Below are positions 1 through 7,213 of a stretch of 7,213 bases of DNA, piece after piece. Under the pieces are notes generated by a model, which saw nothing but the letters and a program-made list of their open reading frames with translations, made no database searches and was not told the origin of the DNA. Every line of letters starts with the position of its first letter. Position 1 is the first letter of the stretch. The position numbers and the translations under genes are program-made. The stretch is from Sedimentisphaerales bacterium (GTDB lineage Bacteria > Planctomycetota > Phycisphaerae > Sedimentisphaerales > SG8-4). The stretch covers positions 1 to 7,213 of the forward strand of contig JAFGCA010000020.1 in NCBI GenBank assembly GCA_016932895.1. The letters run 5' to 3'.

Positions 1-515
1 CCCGTCTTCTGCGAGAGCCACTGGCAGAACGTCATGGCGTTGTGCCAGGTCATGGCCATGGCCGGATGCTTTTTGCTGAATCCCATCGTCATGTCGCCAT
101 AGACGGGCGTCGGCCCCGTGATGGCATCCACGCCGCCGGTCGCCGGCTTGTCGTTCTTCTGCGACTCCTGGACGTCCAGGAAATCCTTCTTGGCGGTGCC
201 CGTCTCCTGGTAGTAGGCCAGGAACAGATCGATGGTCGTTTCCGTCGTGCACAGGTAGAACGGGCTGACCTTCACCTTGTGCTGGGGCCCCTCATGGTCG
301 GCCCGGCCGGTCTCGCCCGCCGGGCTGCCCATCGTGAATGTGCCGCCGGGGACCAGAACCATATCGAGAGAAAGCTTTTCGCCCTCTTTCGTCGTGATCG
401 TCTCGGTGTACTTCTTGGGCGGCTTGCCCTCGGACGCCGCGACAACGCCGACGGCAACGAACGCCAGAAGGACATGCGTCCATACTCCACGTATCTTCAC
501 GTTCAATCTCCTCAT
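1..515 (-). CDS. Secreted SUMF1/FGE-sulfatase-fold protein (3' end outside window)
   Basis: The first 171 codons are visible; the C-terminal part lies off the left edge. A signal peptide comes first (hydrophobic stretch about residues 12-27, basic residues before it). The mature part opens as SUMF1/formylglycine-generating-enzyme domains do: MVLVPGGTFTMGSP at 52-65, the EGPQHKVKVSPFY segment at 75-87, and PAMAMTWHNAMTFCQWLSQKT at 151-171 (matching the family pattern of a proline-led strand, then W-x-x-A, then C-x-W-L). True FGEs oxidise a cysteine of sulfatases to formylglycine, but many SUMF1-fold proteins are not FGEs, and the catalytic cysteines would lie downstream. Start: the ATG ending at 515 has AGGA 5 nt upstream. 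An in-frame GTG at 498-500 has a stronger GAGGAG (508-513) 7 nt upstream and may be the true start. It is probably co-transcribed with the oxidoreductase 52 bp upstream. Confidence 0.85.
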   Translation of the reverse strand, partial: MRRLNVKIRGVWTHVLLAFVAVGVVAASEGKPPKKYTETITTKEGEKLSLDMVLVPGGTFTMGSPAGETGRADHEGPQHKVKVSPFYLCTTETTIDLFLAYYQETGTAKKDFLDVQESQKNDKPATGGVDAITGPTPVYGDMTMGFSKKHPAMAMTWHNAMTFCQWLSQKT

Positions 516-537
516 AACATTCCTGTACCTGCTACAA

Positions 538-558
538 GCCGACGGGCACCTGCCCGGC
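538..558 (-). other. Intergenic hairpin between oxidoreductase and SUMF1-like gene
   Basis: Inverted repeat in the 52-bp gap: GCC (538-540) pairs with GGC (556-558) and GGGC (544-547) with GCCC (552-555), leaving a 4-nt loop and a 3-nt bulge. No T tract follows on either strand, so it does not look like an intrinsic terminator. It could be an RNA processing or stability element setting the relative output of the two genes. The stem is short, and GC-rich DNA gives such stems by chance. Confidence 0.25.
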
Positions 559-567
559 GGAATCACT

Positions 568-1878
568 TCAAATCAGATTCGTTTGGCCCGGCACCGGCAC
601 GGGATAGCTGCCGTTGGCGGCCAGCTTGACCGGCGGCTCCATCCCATCGTGACAATCTTCCGGCTTGGGCGGATAGTAGAAGTCGGAGGCGTTGATCTGC
701 TCCCAGGTCACTTCGTCACCCGTGTAGCACGAGATCTGCCCCATGATCGTGGTCAGCGTGCTGGCGACCATGTAATCCCCGTTGTTGACCGGCTCGCCCG
801 AGCGGATCCCCTTGAAGAGCACGTCGTGCTCGATCTGATAGGGATTGCATCGGCCGCTCCAGCGCCACTCGTTCTCGCCCCAGATGCGACAGCCCGTGAT
901 ACTGGCTCGGCCCTTGCTGCCGAGGATCGTGCTGGAAGAGTCGTTGTAGCAGCCGGTCGTGGTGCGGCAGAAGGCGTAGATCGGCACCCCGTTGGCAAAT
1001 TGGTACACGACCGAATGGTGGTCGAAGACGTCGCCGTAGATGGGTTGGGTCATGGACGAGCGTCCGCCCAGGCCGTGGCACTTCACCGGCGTCTGGTCCT
1101 GCATCGCCCAGCGGGAGCGATCGATGTTGTGCACCAGCGACTGGGGCACGTCGTCGCCGGAGAGCCAGCGGAAGTGGTACTGCGTGCTGCACTGCCATTC
1201 GACTTCCGACAGCCCCGGCTGGCGCTCGATGACGCCGTACGGGCCGCGCAGGAAATTCTCCTCGATCGCGACGACGTCGCCGATGGCGCCGTCGTGGATT
1301 CGCTTGACCGTCTCGGCGTAGCCCGTGTGGTAGCGGCTGTGCAGGCCCGAGACGAAACACAAGCCTTTTTGTCTGGCTAATTCGGCAGCCTTTCGCATGA
1401 GCTTCATCCCGGCCGGATCGATCCCGTGAGGCTTCTCCACGAACACGTGCTTGCCCGCCTGGACCGCCGTGAAGGCGTGCAGCGGGTGGAATTTGGCCGC
1501 GTTGGCAATTACCACCATGTCCGACGCTTCAATGACGTGCTTGTAGCCGTCGAAACCGGCGAAGCAGTGATCGTCGTCCACGATGACCTGATCGCCCTTC
1601 TGCTGCTTCAGGATCGACCGCTTGCCCTTGACGCGCTCCATGAAGATGTCGCACATGGCCACCAGCCGGGCGCCGGTGTCGGCCGTGAGGGCCTGGGCGG
1701 CGGCGCCGGTGTTGCGCCCGCCACATCCGACCATACCCACCTTGATGATATCGCTGCCGCCAGCATGGACTCGGCTGCCCAGCCCCAATGCTGCCGCCGA
1801 AGCCACCGCCGTGGACGTCTTGAGGAAATCCCGTCGCGTCGTGCCTGTGACCTTGCCTGATTCGTTTGCCTGTCCCAT
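568..1878 (-). CDS. Tat-exported Gfo/Idh/MocA-family oxidoreductase
   Basis: A 436-residue NAD(P)-dependent oxidoreductase of the Gfo/Idh/MocA family, which usually oxidises or reduces sugars, cyclitols and their derivatives. A twin-arginine signal (TTRRDFLK, residues 13-20) leads a weakly hydrophobic alanine-rich stretch with likely cleavage after VHA (37-39), so export of the folded, cofactor-loaded enzyme is expected. The Rossmann fold follows: KVGMVGCGGRN at 46-56, an acidic strand-2 end (CDIF, 76-79), and the family's EKP motif at 148-150 with the conserved lysine. The C-terminal domain holds GLHSRYH (178-184), RIHDGAIGD (193-201) and VHNID (249-253). Start chosen at 1878 because AGGAGG precedes it; an ATG 21 codons upstream has no ribosome site. 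First gene of the leftward unit. It differs from the rightward paralogue at 5697 around the substrate pocket (SRYH against QRRH; HNIDRSRW against HNIDVVNW), so its substrate is probably different. Specificity cannot be read from sequence. Confidence 0.93.
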   Translation of the reverse strand: MGQANESGKVTGTTRRDFLKTSTAVASAAALGLGSRVHAGGSDIIKVGMVGCGGRNTGAAAQALTADTGARLVAMCDIFMERVKGKRSILKQQKGDQVIVDDDHCFAGFDGYKHVIEASDMVVIANAAKFHPLHAFTAVQAGKHVFVEKPHGIDPAGMKLMRKAAELARQKGLCFVSGLHSRYHTGYAETVKRIHDGAIGDVVAIEENFLRGPYGVIERQPGLSEVEWQCSTQYHFRWLSGDDVPQSLVHNIDRSRWAMQDQTPVKCHGLGGRSSMTQPIYGDVFDHHSVVYQFANGVPIYAFCRTTTGCYNDSSSTILGSKGRASITGCRIWGENEWRWSGRCNPYQIEHDVLFKGIRSGEPVNNGDYMVASTLTTIMGQISCYTGDEVTWEQINASDFYYPPKPEDCHDGMEPPVKLAANGSYPVPVPGQTNLI

Positions 1879-1882
1879 GTTG

Positions 1883-1888
1883 CCTCCT
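1883..1888 (-). promoter_or_regulatory. Ribosome binding site AGGAGG deciding the 1878 start
   Basis: On the minus strand AGGAGG, preceded by AAAA, lies 4 nt before the ATG ending at 1878. It is the strongest Shine-Dalgarno sequence in the window. It places the start at MGQANES rather than at the upstream in-frame ATG, and so puts the twin-arginine motif at a normal distance from the N-terminus. Confidence 0.8.
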
Positions 1889-1957
1889 TTTCGGTAAGCC
1901 TTTGTGACCTTTATCCTGCTACAGCATCGGCCCAGCCTCACCTCGCAATCGGCTGCG

Positions 1958-1987
1958 GCCGGATTGCCGGGTCGGACCCCAATCGGC
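1958..1987. promoter_or_regulatory. Inverted repeat, candidate operator or leader hairpin
   Basis: Left arm GCCG-g-ATTG-cc-GGGTC (1958-1973) and right arm GACCC-CAAT-CGGC (1975-1987) are complementary over 13 positions apart from small bulges, centred on 1974. The core GGGTCgGACCC is an 11-bp palindrome. CAATCGGC occurs again as a direct repeat at 1946-1953. The element lies at or just after the predicted transcription start of the leftward promoter, which suits a repressor operator or a 5'-leader hairpin. No factor can be named. Confidence 0.35.
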
Positions 1988-1991
1988 CCCT

Positions 1992-2020
1992 ATGCTACCC
2001 GCTACGCCGCGGGAATTCAA
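1992..2020 (-). promoter_or_regulatory. Candidate sigma70-type promoter for the leftward unit
   Basis: On the minus strand TTGAAT (2015-2020) and TAGCAT (1992-1997) are separated by 17 nt. Each matches the sigma70 consensus at four of six positions. The predicted start, near 1985, would give a leader of about 105 nt before the oxidoreductase at 1878. This is pattern matching only; promoter consensus in this presumed lineage is not well fixed. Confidence 0.35.
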
Positions 2021-2077
2021 GTGGCCTGCGTCGCGTGAGAAACTCCGGGCCGGCCCCGGGCGGCGGCCGGATGTCCT

Positions 2078-2096
2078 GACCCCTTGAAATCGGGTC
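2078..2096. promoter_or_regulatory. GACCC-N9-GGGTC inverted repeat over the -35 box
   Basis: GACCC (2078-2082) and GGGTC (2092-2096) flank 9 nt that contain the TTGAAA -35 box of the rightward promoter. The right half begins a copy of CGGGTCGGA (2091-2099) that is identical to 1968-1976 in the other inverted repeat. The position suits a repressor operator. The half-sites are only 5 bp, so chance is possible. Confidence 0.3.
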
Positions 2097-2111
2097 GGAT
2101 TCTGGTATTCT
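2084..2111 (+). promoter_or_regulatory. Candidate sigma70-type promoter (extended -10) for the propeller gene
   Basis: TTGAAA (2084-2089, five of six consensus positions) is followed after 16 nt by TATTCT (2106-2111, four of six). TG lies at 2103-2104, one base before the -10 box, an extended -10 arrangement. The predicted leader is about 45 nt, ending in the GGAGG ribosome site at 2151-2155. This is the best promoter-like sequence in the window. Confidence 0.5.
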
Positions 2112-2162
2112 GTTACATTCCTGGATGCCGCGCGAGCGGCCGGATGTGATGGAGGTATTCGC

Positions 2163-5100
2163 ATGAAGTGTAGCCGTAGGTTCCATTCGTTGACGCTGAT
2201 GCTCCTGATCGCGGTTTTGCCGGCCTGCGCCGGACGGGCGAAGGCCCCCCCGGCCGAGACACAGGCCGAGGAAATCCTCCGCATCGCCGGCGCCCAAGGG
2301 GGCATTGTGGTGCATTTGGGCTGCGGGGACGGCCGGCTGACCGCCGCGCTGCGCGCCGACGACCGCTTCACGGTTCACGGACTCGATTCCGACCCGGCCC
2401 GCGTCGAGAAGGCCAAGGCCTACATCCAGGCACAAGACCTGTACGGCCCCGTCTCGGTCGAGACCTTCTCGGCGGCGACCCTGCCCTATGCATACAACCT
2501 CATCAACCTCGTGGTCGTACAGGAAGCCGGCAAGGTCTCGAAGGGCGAAATCATGCGCGTGCTGACGCCGGGCGGTGTGGTCTGCTTTCAGCGGGACGGC
2601 CGATGGCAGAAAGACGTCAAAGCCTGGCCCGGCGAGTTCGACCAGTGGACGCATTTTCTCCACGACGCCAGCAACAACGCGGTAGCCGACGATGCCGGCG
2701 TCGGTCCGCCCCGAGGCCTCCAGTGGGTCGCCCCGCCGCTCTGGCTGCGCAGCCACGAGACGCCGTCGGGCATTCAGGCCTCGGTCTCCGGAGGCGGCCG
2801 CCTCTTCTACCTCTTCGACGAGGGCCTCATCGGCATTACGGACGAGCGTCTGCCCGACCGGTGGTCGCTCGTTTGTCGCGACGCGTTCAACGGCAGGCTT
2901 CTCTGGAAGCGCCCGATCGAGGCGTGGGGCTGGCGTCAATGGAGCCTCAAGCGATACCAGGGCACCGACTGGACGAAACTGCGGGCCGCACGCACGGACG
3001 TGCCGAACGAGAACCAGCGACGCATCGTCGCCGAGGGCCAGCGGCTCTACACCACGCTGGCCTACGAGGCGCCGCTGTCGATTCTCGACGCCGCCACCGG
3101 CCGGACCGTTGCCTCCGTGGACGCCACGCGCGGCACGCGCGAGATCCTGCTGAGCCAGGGCGTTGTCGTTGCCTATACGCGTTTTCCGGAGAAGGAAGGG
3201 GCCGAAAGAACGGCGCTGGTTGCCGCCGACGCCCGGACGGCCAAAGTGCTCTGGGAGCAGCCGGTCGGCGCGATCCGGCCCTTGTCGTGGGCCATTGACA
3301 ACGGGCGGATCGTGCACCTCAGCGGCGACGATCTGGTCGCCCGGGAGCTGCGGACCGGCCGCGAGTTGTGGACGGCCCGGCCCAAGATGACGCGGCCGCG
3401 AACTCTGGTGACCGTGGACGACGTGGTCGTCATGCAAGACGGCAAATCGGTTGTCGCATACGATGCGACCGATGGCGCTTTGCTCTGGCAGAAGACCGCC
3501 CCGCCGGTCCGCGGCGCCGAAGGGGACGATCTGTTCGTCGTCGACGGACTGGTCTACCGCGGCATCCTCTGCGTCGACGAGAACGGCAAGCCCGTGGGCA
3601 AGAGCGCCAACGCGCTGGTCGTCGGCTGGGACCTGCGCAGCGGCCGGGAAGAAAAGAGGATCTTCGTCGAAAACCTGCGCAGCCCCGAGCATCATCATCG
3701 CTGCTATCGAAACAAGGCCACGAGCCGGTATCTCATCAGCTCGTACGAAGGCGCCGAATTCCTCGATTTCCAGGGCGACAACCACGGGCAAAACAACTGG
3801 GTGCGCGGCGCGTGCCGGTACGGCATGATGCCGTGCAACGGGCTGCTGTACGTGCCGCCGGATCAGTGCTTCTGTGAGCCGGGCGGCAAGCTGCTGGGCT
3901 TTGCGGCGTTGAACTCCATCGCCAATGACGCAGGCCCGCTGGTTGCCGATGACGAGCGTCTGGAGAAGGGCCCGGCCTACGGCGCCGTCAGCGACGCCAC
4001 GGCACACGATGCGCGCGACTGGCCGACGCACCGTCACGACCGCGCCCGCAGCGGCACGACGACGGCAGCGGTCGGCCCCGACCTGACGGTCCGCTGGAAG
4101 GCCGCGCTGAAAGGCAAGCTCACCGCCCCCGTGGCCGTCGGAGACAAGGTGTTCGTGGCGCGGTCCGACGCCCACACGTTGTACGCGCTGGAGATGGCCA
4201 CCGGCGACGTGGCCTGGCGGTTCGTCGCGGGCGGCCGCATCGATTCGCCGCCGACGCTCTACCGGGGCCTGGTATTGCTGGGCTGCCGGGACGGCCGGGT
4301 GTACTGTCTCCGCGCCTCGGACGGCCGGCTCGTCTGGCGCTTCCTGGCGGCCCCGCGCGACCGCCGCGTCGCCTCCTTCGACCAGATCGAATCCGCCTGG
4401 CCCGTGCACGGCAGCGTCCTCGTCGACAACGACATCGCGTATTTCACGGCCGGGCGGTCCACCTATCTCGACGGCGGAATCCGCGTCTACGCGCTGCAGC
4501 CGCACACGGGCAGAATCCTCCACAAGGCTGTGCTGGAAGGGCCGCACCGAAACATCGAAAGTGATCGCGACCTGGCCTTCTTCGTCGGCGGCGCCAACTC
4601 CGACGTCCTCGTCAGCGAAGGCGGATCGCTGTACATGCGCCAGAAGAAGCTGACGCGCGACCTGAAAGAAGTCAAGCCCGAGGTCCTCTCGAGCAAGGGC
4701 GCCCAGGACGTGGGCTTGCACATTTTCTCGACCGCCGGGCTGCTCGACGGGTCGTGGTACAACCGCACCTTCTGGATGTACTCGAAGCGCTGGCCCGGCT
4801 TTCAGTTGGCCAACCAGGCCTCCAAGTCCGGGCAACTGCTCGTGGTCGACCAGGAGAAGACCTACGCCGTCCGTACGTTCTACCGGCGCAACGTCCATAG
4901 CCCGATGTTCATGCCGGCCCGCGAGGGGTATCTGCTCTTTGCCGACCTCAACACCAACGAGCCGCAGATTGTGGGCGAGCCGGGTTCGACCGAGCCGGTC
5001 CGCTGGCTGCCGCAATCGGACTACTCCCGCGCGCGAGGCAACGAGGTGCGAAAGCTCGAGAGCGAAGCCTTCGGGCTGGACAAGATGATCGGCTATACGC

Positions 5101-5417
5101 GGGCCCGGCCCCCGGTCTGGACGCGCTGGCTGCCCGTGCGCATTCGCGCGATGGTCAAGGCCGGTGACGTCCTGTTCGTGGCCGGGGCACCCGACGTGCT
5201 CGATCCCCAGGACCCGTACGCCGCGTTCGAGGCCCGCAAAGGCGGACGCCTCGTGGCCGTGGCCGCCGCTGACGGCAAGAAGCTCGCGCAAGCGCAACTC
5301 GATTGCCCCCCGGTATTTGACGGCATGATCGCCGCATCCAACCGCCTGTTTGCCTCTCTTGAGGACGGCAGCGTCGTTTGTCTGGCCGGTCGCGAGGCGG
5401 CGCAGGCCCGGCGGTAG
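2163..5417 (+). CDS. Secreted methyltransferase-like/PQQ-type beta-propeller fusion protein
   Basis: 1084 residues; start fixed by GGAGG 7 nt upstream. The N-terminus is a signal peptide (about 1-24) that may be a lipoprotein signal (LPAC, 19-22), though proline before the last lipobox position is unusual. Residues about 37-145 resemble a class I SAM-dependent methyltransferase: motif I HLGCGDG at 51-57, acidic GLDSDP at 73-78, and a late LTPGG strand/turn at 134-138. The rest is built of PQQ-like propeller blades, marked by D/L-x-x-x-G-x-x-x-W repeats at about 240, 309, 356, 395, 434, 490, 676, 716, 778 and 1034. Two parallel lead-ins, WTHFLHD (162-168) and WPTHRHD (620-626), suggest two sub-propellers. 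Between them lies a Cys/His-rich segment (509-571). I recall similar unstudied fusions in planctomycetes. No CxxCH haem site is present. Possible roles are ligand binding, scaffolding or redox partnership with the neighbouring exported oxidoreductases; a real methyltransferase activity outside the cytoplasm would be surprising. Confidence 0.9.
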   Translation: MKCSRRFHSLTLMLLIAVLPACAGRAKAPPAETQAEEILRIAGAQGGIVVHLGCGDGRLTAALRADDRFTVHGLDSDPARVEKAKAYIQAQDLYGPVSVETFSAATLPYAYNLINLVVVQEAGKVSKGEIMRVLTPGGVVCFQRDGRWQKDVKAWPGEFDQWTHFLHDASNNAVADDAGVGPPRGLQWVAPPLWLRSHETPSGIQASVSGGGRLFYLFDEGLIGITDERLPDRWSLVCRDAFNGRLLWKRPIEAWGWRQWSLKRYQGTDWTKLRAARTDVPNENQRRIVAEGQRLYTTLAYEAPLSILDAATGRTVASVDATRGTREILLSQGVVVAYTRFPEKEGAERTALVAADARTAKVLWEQPVGAIRPLSWAIDNGRIVHLSGDDLVARELRTGRELWTARPKMTRPRTLVTVDDVVVMQDGKSVVAYDATDGALLWQKTAPPVRGAEGDDLFVVDGLVYRGILCVDENGKPVGKSANALVVGWDLRSGREEKRIFVENLRSPEHHHRCYRNKATSRYLISSYEGAEFLDFQGDNHGQNNWVRGACRYGMMPCNGLLYVPPDQCFCEPGGKLLGFAALNSIANDAGPLVADDERLEKGPAYGAVSDATAHDARDWPTHRHDRARSGTTTAAVGPDLTVRWKAALKGKLTAPVAVGDKVFVARSDAHTLYALEMATGDVAWRFVAGGRIDSPPTLYRGLVLLGCRDGRVYCLRASDGRLVWRFLAAPRDRRVASFDQIESAWPVHGSVLVDNDIAYFTAGRSTYLDGGIRVYALQPHTGRILHKAVLEGPHRNIESDRDLAFFVGGANSDVLVSEGGSLYMRQKKLTRDLKEVKPEVLSSKGAQDVGLHIFSTAGLLDGSWYNRTFWMYSKRWPGFQLANQASKSGQLLVVDQEKTYAVRTFYRRNVHSPMFMPAREGYLLFADLNTNEPQIVGEPGSTEPVRWLPQSDYSRARGNEVRKLESEAFGLDKMIGYTRARPPVWTRWLPVRIRAMVKAGDVLFVAGAPDVLDPQDPYAAFEARKGGRLVAVAAADGKKLAQAQLDCPPVFDGMIAASNRLFASLEDGSVVCLAGREAAQARR

Positions 5418-5430
5418 GTCGCGGCGCGAC
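5418..5430 (+). other. Short hairpin directly after the propeller gene stop
   Basis: GTCGC (5418-5422) pairs with GCGAC (5426-5430) around a 3-nt loop, starting on the base after the TAG stop. It may help protect or end the transcript together with the larger inverted repeat just downstream. There is no T run directly after it. Confidence 0.25.
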
Positions 5431-5441
5431 GAGCGGGATTT

Positions 5442-5479
5442 TCGCCCCCCAGCCAGGAGAGGCTTGCAATCGGGGGCGA
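5442..5479 (+). terminator. Inverted repeat after the propeller gene, possible terminator
   Basis: TCGCCCCC (5442-5449) and GGGGGCGA (5472-5479) form a perfect 8-bp outer stem. The 22-nt interior holds a nested 4-bp hairpin, AGCC (5451-5454) with GGCT (5461-5464). The strong stem and its position 25 nt after the stop fit a transcript end or 3' stabiliser. No U tract follows, so classical intrinsic termination is not supported. It also overlaps the -35 box of a candidate promoter. Confidence 0.3.
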
Positions 5480-5492
5480 TCCGTGGTTTATT
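5464..5492 (+). promoter_or_regulatory. Candidate promoter for the second oxidoreductase gene
   Basis: TTGCAA (5464-5469) and TTTATT (5487-5492) are 17 nt apart, each matching four of six consensus positions. TG at 5484-5485 gives an extended -10, as at the 2103-2111 promoter. It opens the only clearly A/T-rich patch in the window (about 5484-5547). If used, the leader would be close to 200 nt. The gene could instead be read through from the propeller gene. Confidence 0.35.
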
Positions 5493-5580
5493 CGTCAATA
5501 ATTTACTGTGAGAAAGCGTCTTACAAAAGAAATGATCGATGTATTCGTAGCTCTGGTTTCCCTGCCGCCGGAGGCACTGA

Positions 5581-5611
5581 CGCGCCGGCATCCATTCCCG
5601 GCCGGCTTGCG
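5581..5611 (+). other. Leader hairpin upstream of the second oxidoreductase
   Basis: CGC plus GCCGG (5581-5588) pairs with CCGGC (5602-5606) and, after a 2-nt bulge, GCG (5609-5611), giving 8 bp around a 13-nt loop. It lies about 85 nt before the start codon. It resembles no riboswitch I can name. Confidence 0.25.
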
Positions 5612-5624
5612 CAGCGGTTGGGAC

Positions 5625-5644
5625 CGTGGTCTCGGGAAACCACG
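5625..5644 (+). other. Second leader hairpin upstream of the second oxidoreductase
   Basis: CGTGGT (5625-5630) and ACCACG (5639-5644) form a perfect 6-bp stem with an 8-nt loop, about 50 nt before the start codon. The left arm could also pair with bases just upstream (GGACC with GGTCT), so alternative structures are possible. No U run follows. It may be a leader structural element or chance. Confidence 0.25.
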
Positions 5645-5696
5645 CCGTCTGGCGACATGAGCGATTTACCGTAGAAGCAGCATTGGAGAGCTTATT

Positions 5697-6983
<1,287 letters not shown>

Positions 6984-7051
6984 TCGGCGAAAGACTCGTG
7001 CTGGTTCTCCAGAAAATGGCTCGAAGACACCGAACGAAGGAGATTTCAAAT

Positions 7052-7213
7052 ATGTCATCATCACAGACCAACCAAGGAAAATCCAGGACGAACGCCGGCG
7101 CCGCTGTCGGTGCCGTGGCCGCCGCGCTCGGTCAGGCGGCCCACGCCCAGGGCACGGGCAAGATCAAAATCGGTCTGCTCGGCTGTGGCGGACGAGGCAA
7201 CGGCGCCCTGCGC
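7052..7213 (+). CDS. Gfo/Idh/MocA-family oxidoreductase, 5' part only (3' end outside window)
   Basis: The first 54 codons are visible. The start is supported by AAGGAG (7037-7042) 9 nt upstream. After a polar N-terminus comes a low-hydrophobicity Ala/Gly/Val stretch (15-32) ending in AHA, like the back half of a Tat signal, and then the Rossmann loop KIGLLGCGGRGNGALR (39-54), very like the paralogue at 5697. The oddity is at the expected Tat motif: it reads KSRTNAGAA (10-18), so the R-x-F-L-K core is missing and only one arginine remains. The protein may use another export route, stay in the cytoplasm, or be a decayed copy. Family identity rests on the nucleotide-binding loop, N-terminal layout and tandem position. 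Substrate is unknown. Confidence 0.8.
   Translation, partial: MSSSQTNQGKSRTNAGAAVGAVAAALGQAAHAQGTGKIKIGLLGCGGRGNGALR

Noticed and set aside
277..1380. A 367-codon plus-strand open frame opposite the leftward genes
   Set aside because: It overlaps both minus-strand genes antisense, crosses their intergenic gap, and contains no family motif. It is a shadow of GC-rich coding sequence.
1915..1923. TGTAGCAGG on the minus strand upstream of the oxidoreductase, also present at about 528-536 upstream of the SUMF1-like gene
   Set aside because: The two copies lie at different distances from their start codons, and no third copy was seen before the rightward genes. A single shared 9-mer is too weak to call a site.
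3687..3740. Possible c-type haem binding in the propeller protein
   Set aside because: No CxxCH motif is present anywhere in the protein; the cysteines are arranged otherwise.
5378..5674. A 98-codon plus-strand open frame across the end of the propeller gene and the following gap
   Set aside because: It starts inside the propeller gene in another frame, has no ribosome site, and its predicted protein has no coherent domain. The gap is better explained by structured and regulatory sequence.
6984..7051. Possible terminator or promoter between the second and third oxidoreductase genes
   Set aside because: I see no convincing stem-loop or -35/-10 pair in these 68 bases, only the AAGGAG ribosome site, so co-transcription is the simpler reading.

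Overview
The window is high-GC bacterial DNA. Its gene content points to a member of the Planctomycetota or a close relative: exported Gfo/Idh/MocA oxidoreductases with twin-arginine signals, a secreted SUMF1/FGE-fold protein, and a very large secreted protein joining a methyltransferase-like domain to PQQ-type beta-propeller repeats. The lineage call rests on recalled family habits, since no rRNA or marker gene is present. All five coding regions have readable Shine-Dalgarno sequences.

Layout. Two transcription units diverge from a 284-bp control region (1879-2162). Leftward on the minus strand runs a complete Tat-exported Gfo/Idh/MocA oxidoreductase (568-1878). After a 52-bp gap holding a hairpin comes the 5' part of a secreted SUMF1/FGE-like protein, cut by the left edge. 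Rightward runs the 1084-residue methyltransferase/propeller protein (2163-5417). After a structured 279-bp gap with its own candidate promoter follow a second Tat-exported oxidoreductase (5697-6983) and, 68 bp later, the start of a third (7052 onward), cut by the right edge. The third lacks the twin-arginine core that its signal-like N-terminus would be expected to carry.

How it may work together. Every protein seems to act outside the cytoplasm. The oxidoreductases have NAD(P)-type Rossmann folds and in this family usually act on sugars, cyclitols or their derivatives. The propeller protein could be a scaffold, a binding protein or a redox partner. The SUMF1-fold protein fits the sulfatase-rich carbohydrate catabolism common in this phylum. 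A plausible reading is a periplasmic module for modifying or oxidising an unusual glycan, but no substrate can be named from the sequence.

The divergent control region carries a candidate promoter on each strand. Each is associated with an inverted arrangement of GGGTC/GACCC, and a shared 9-mer (CGGGTCGGA) occurs twice. This suggests common regulation of the two arms. I found no tRNA, rRNA, CRISPR array, transposase or integration signature.
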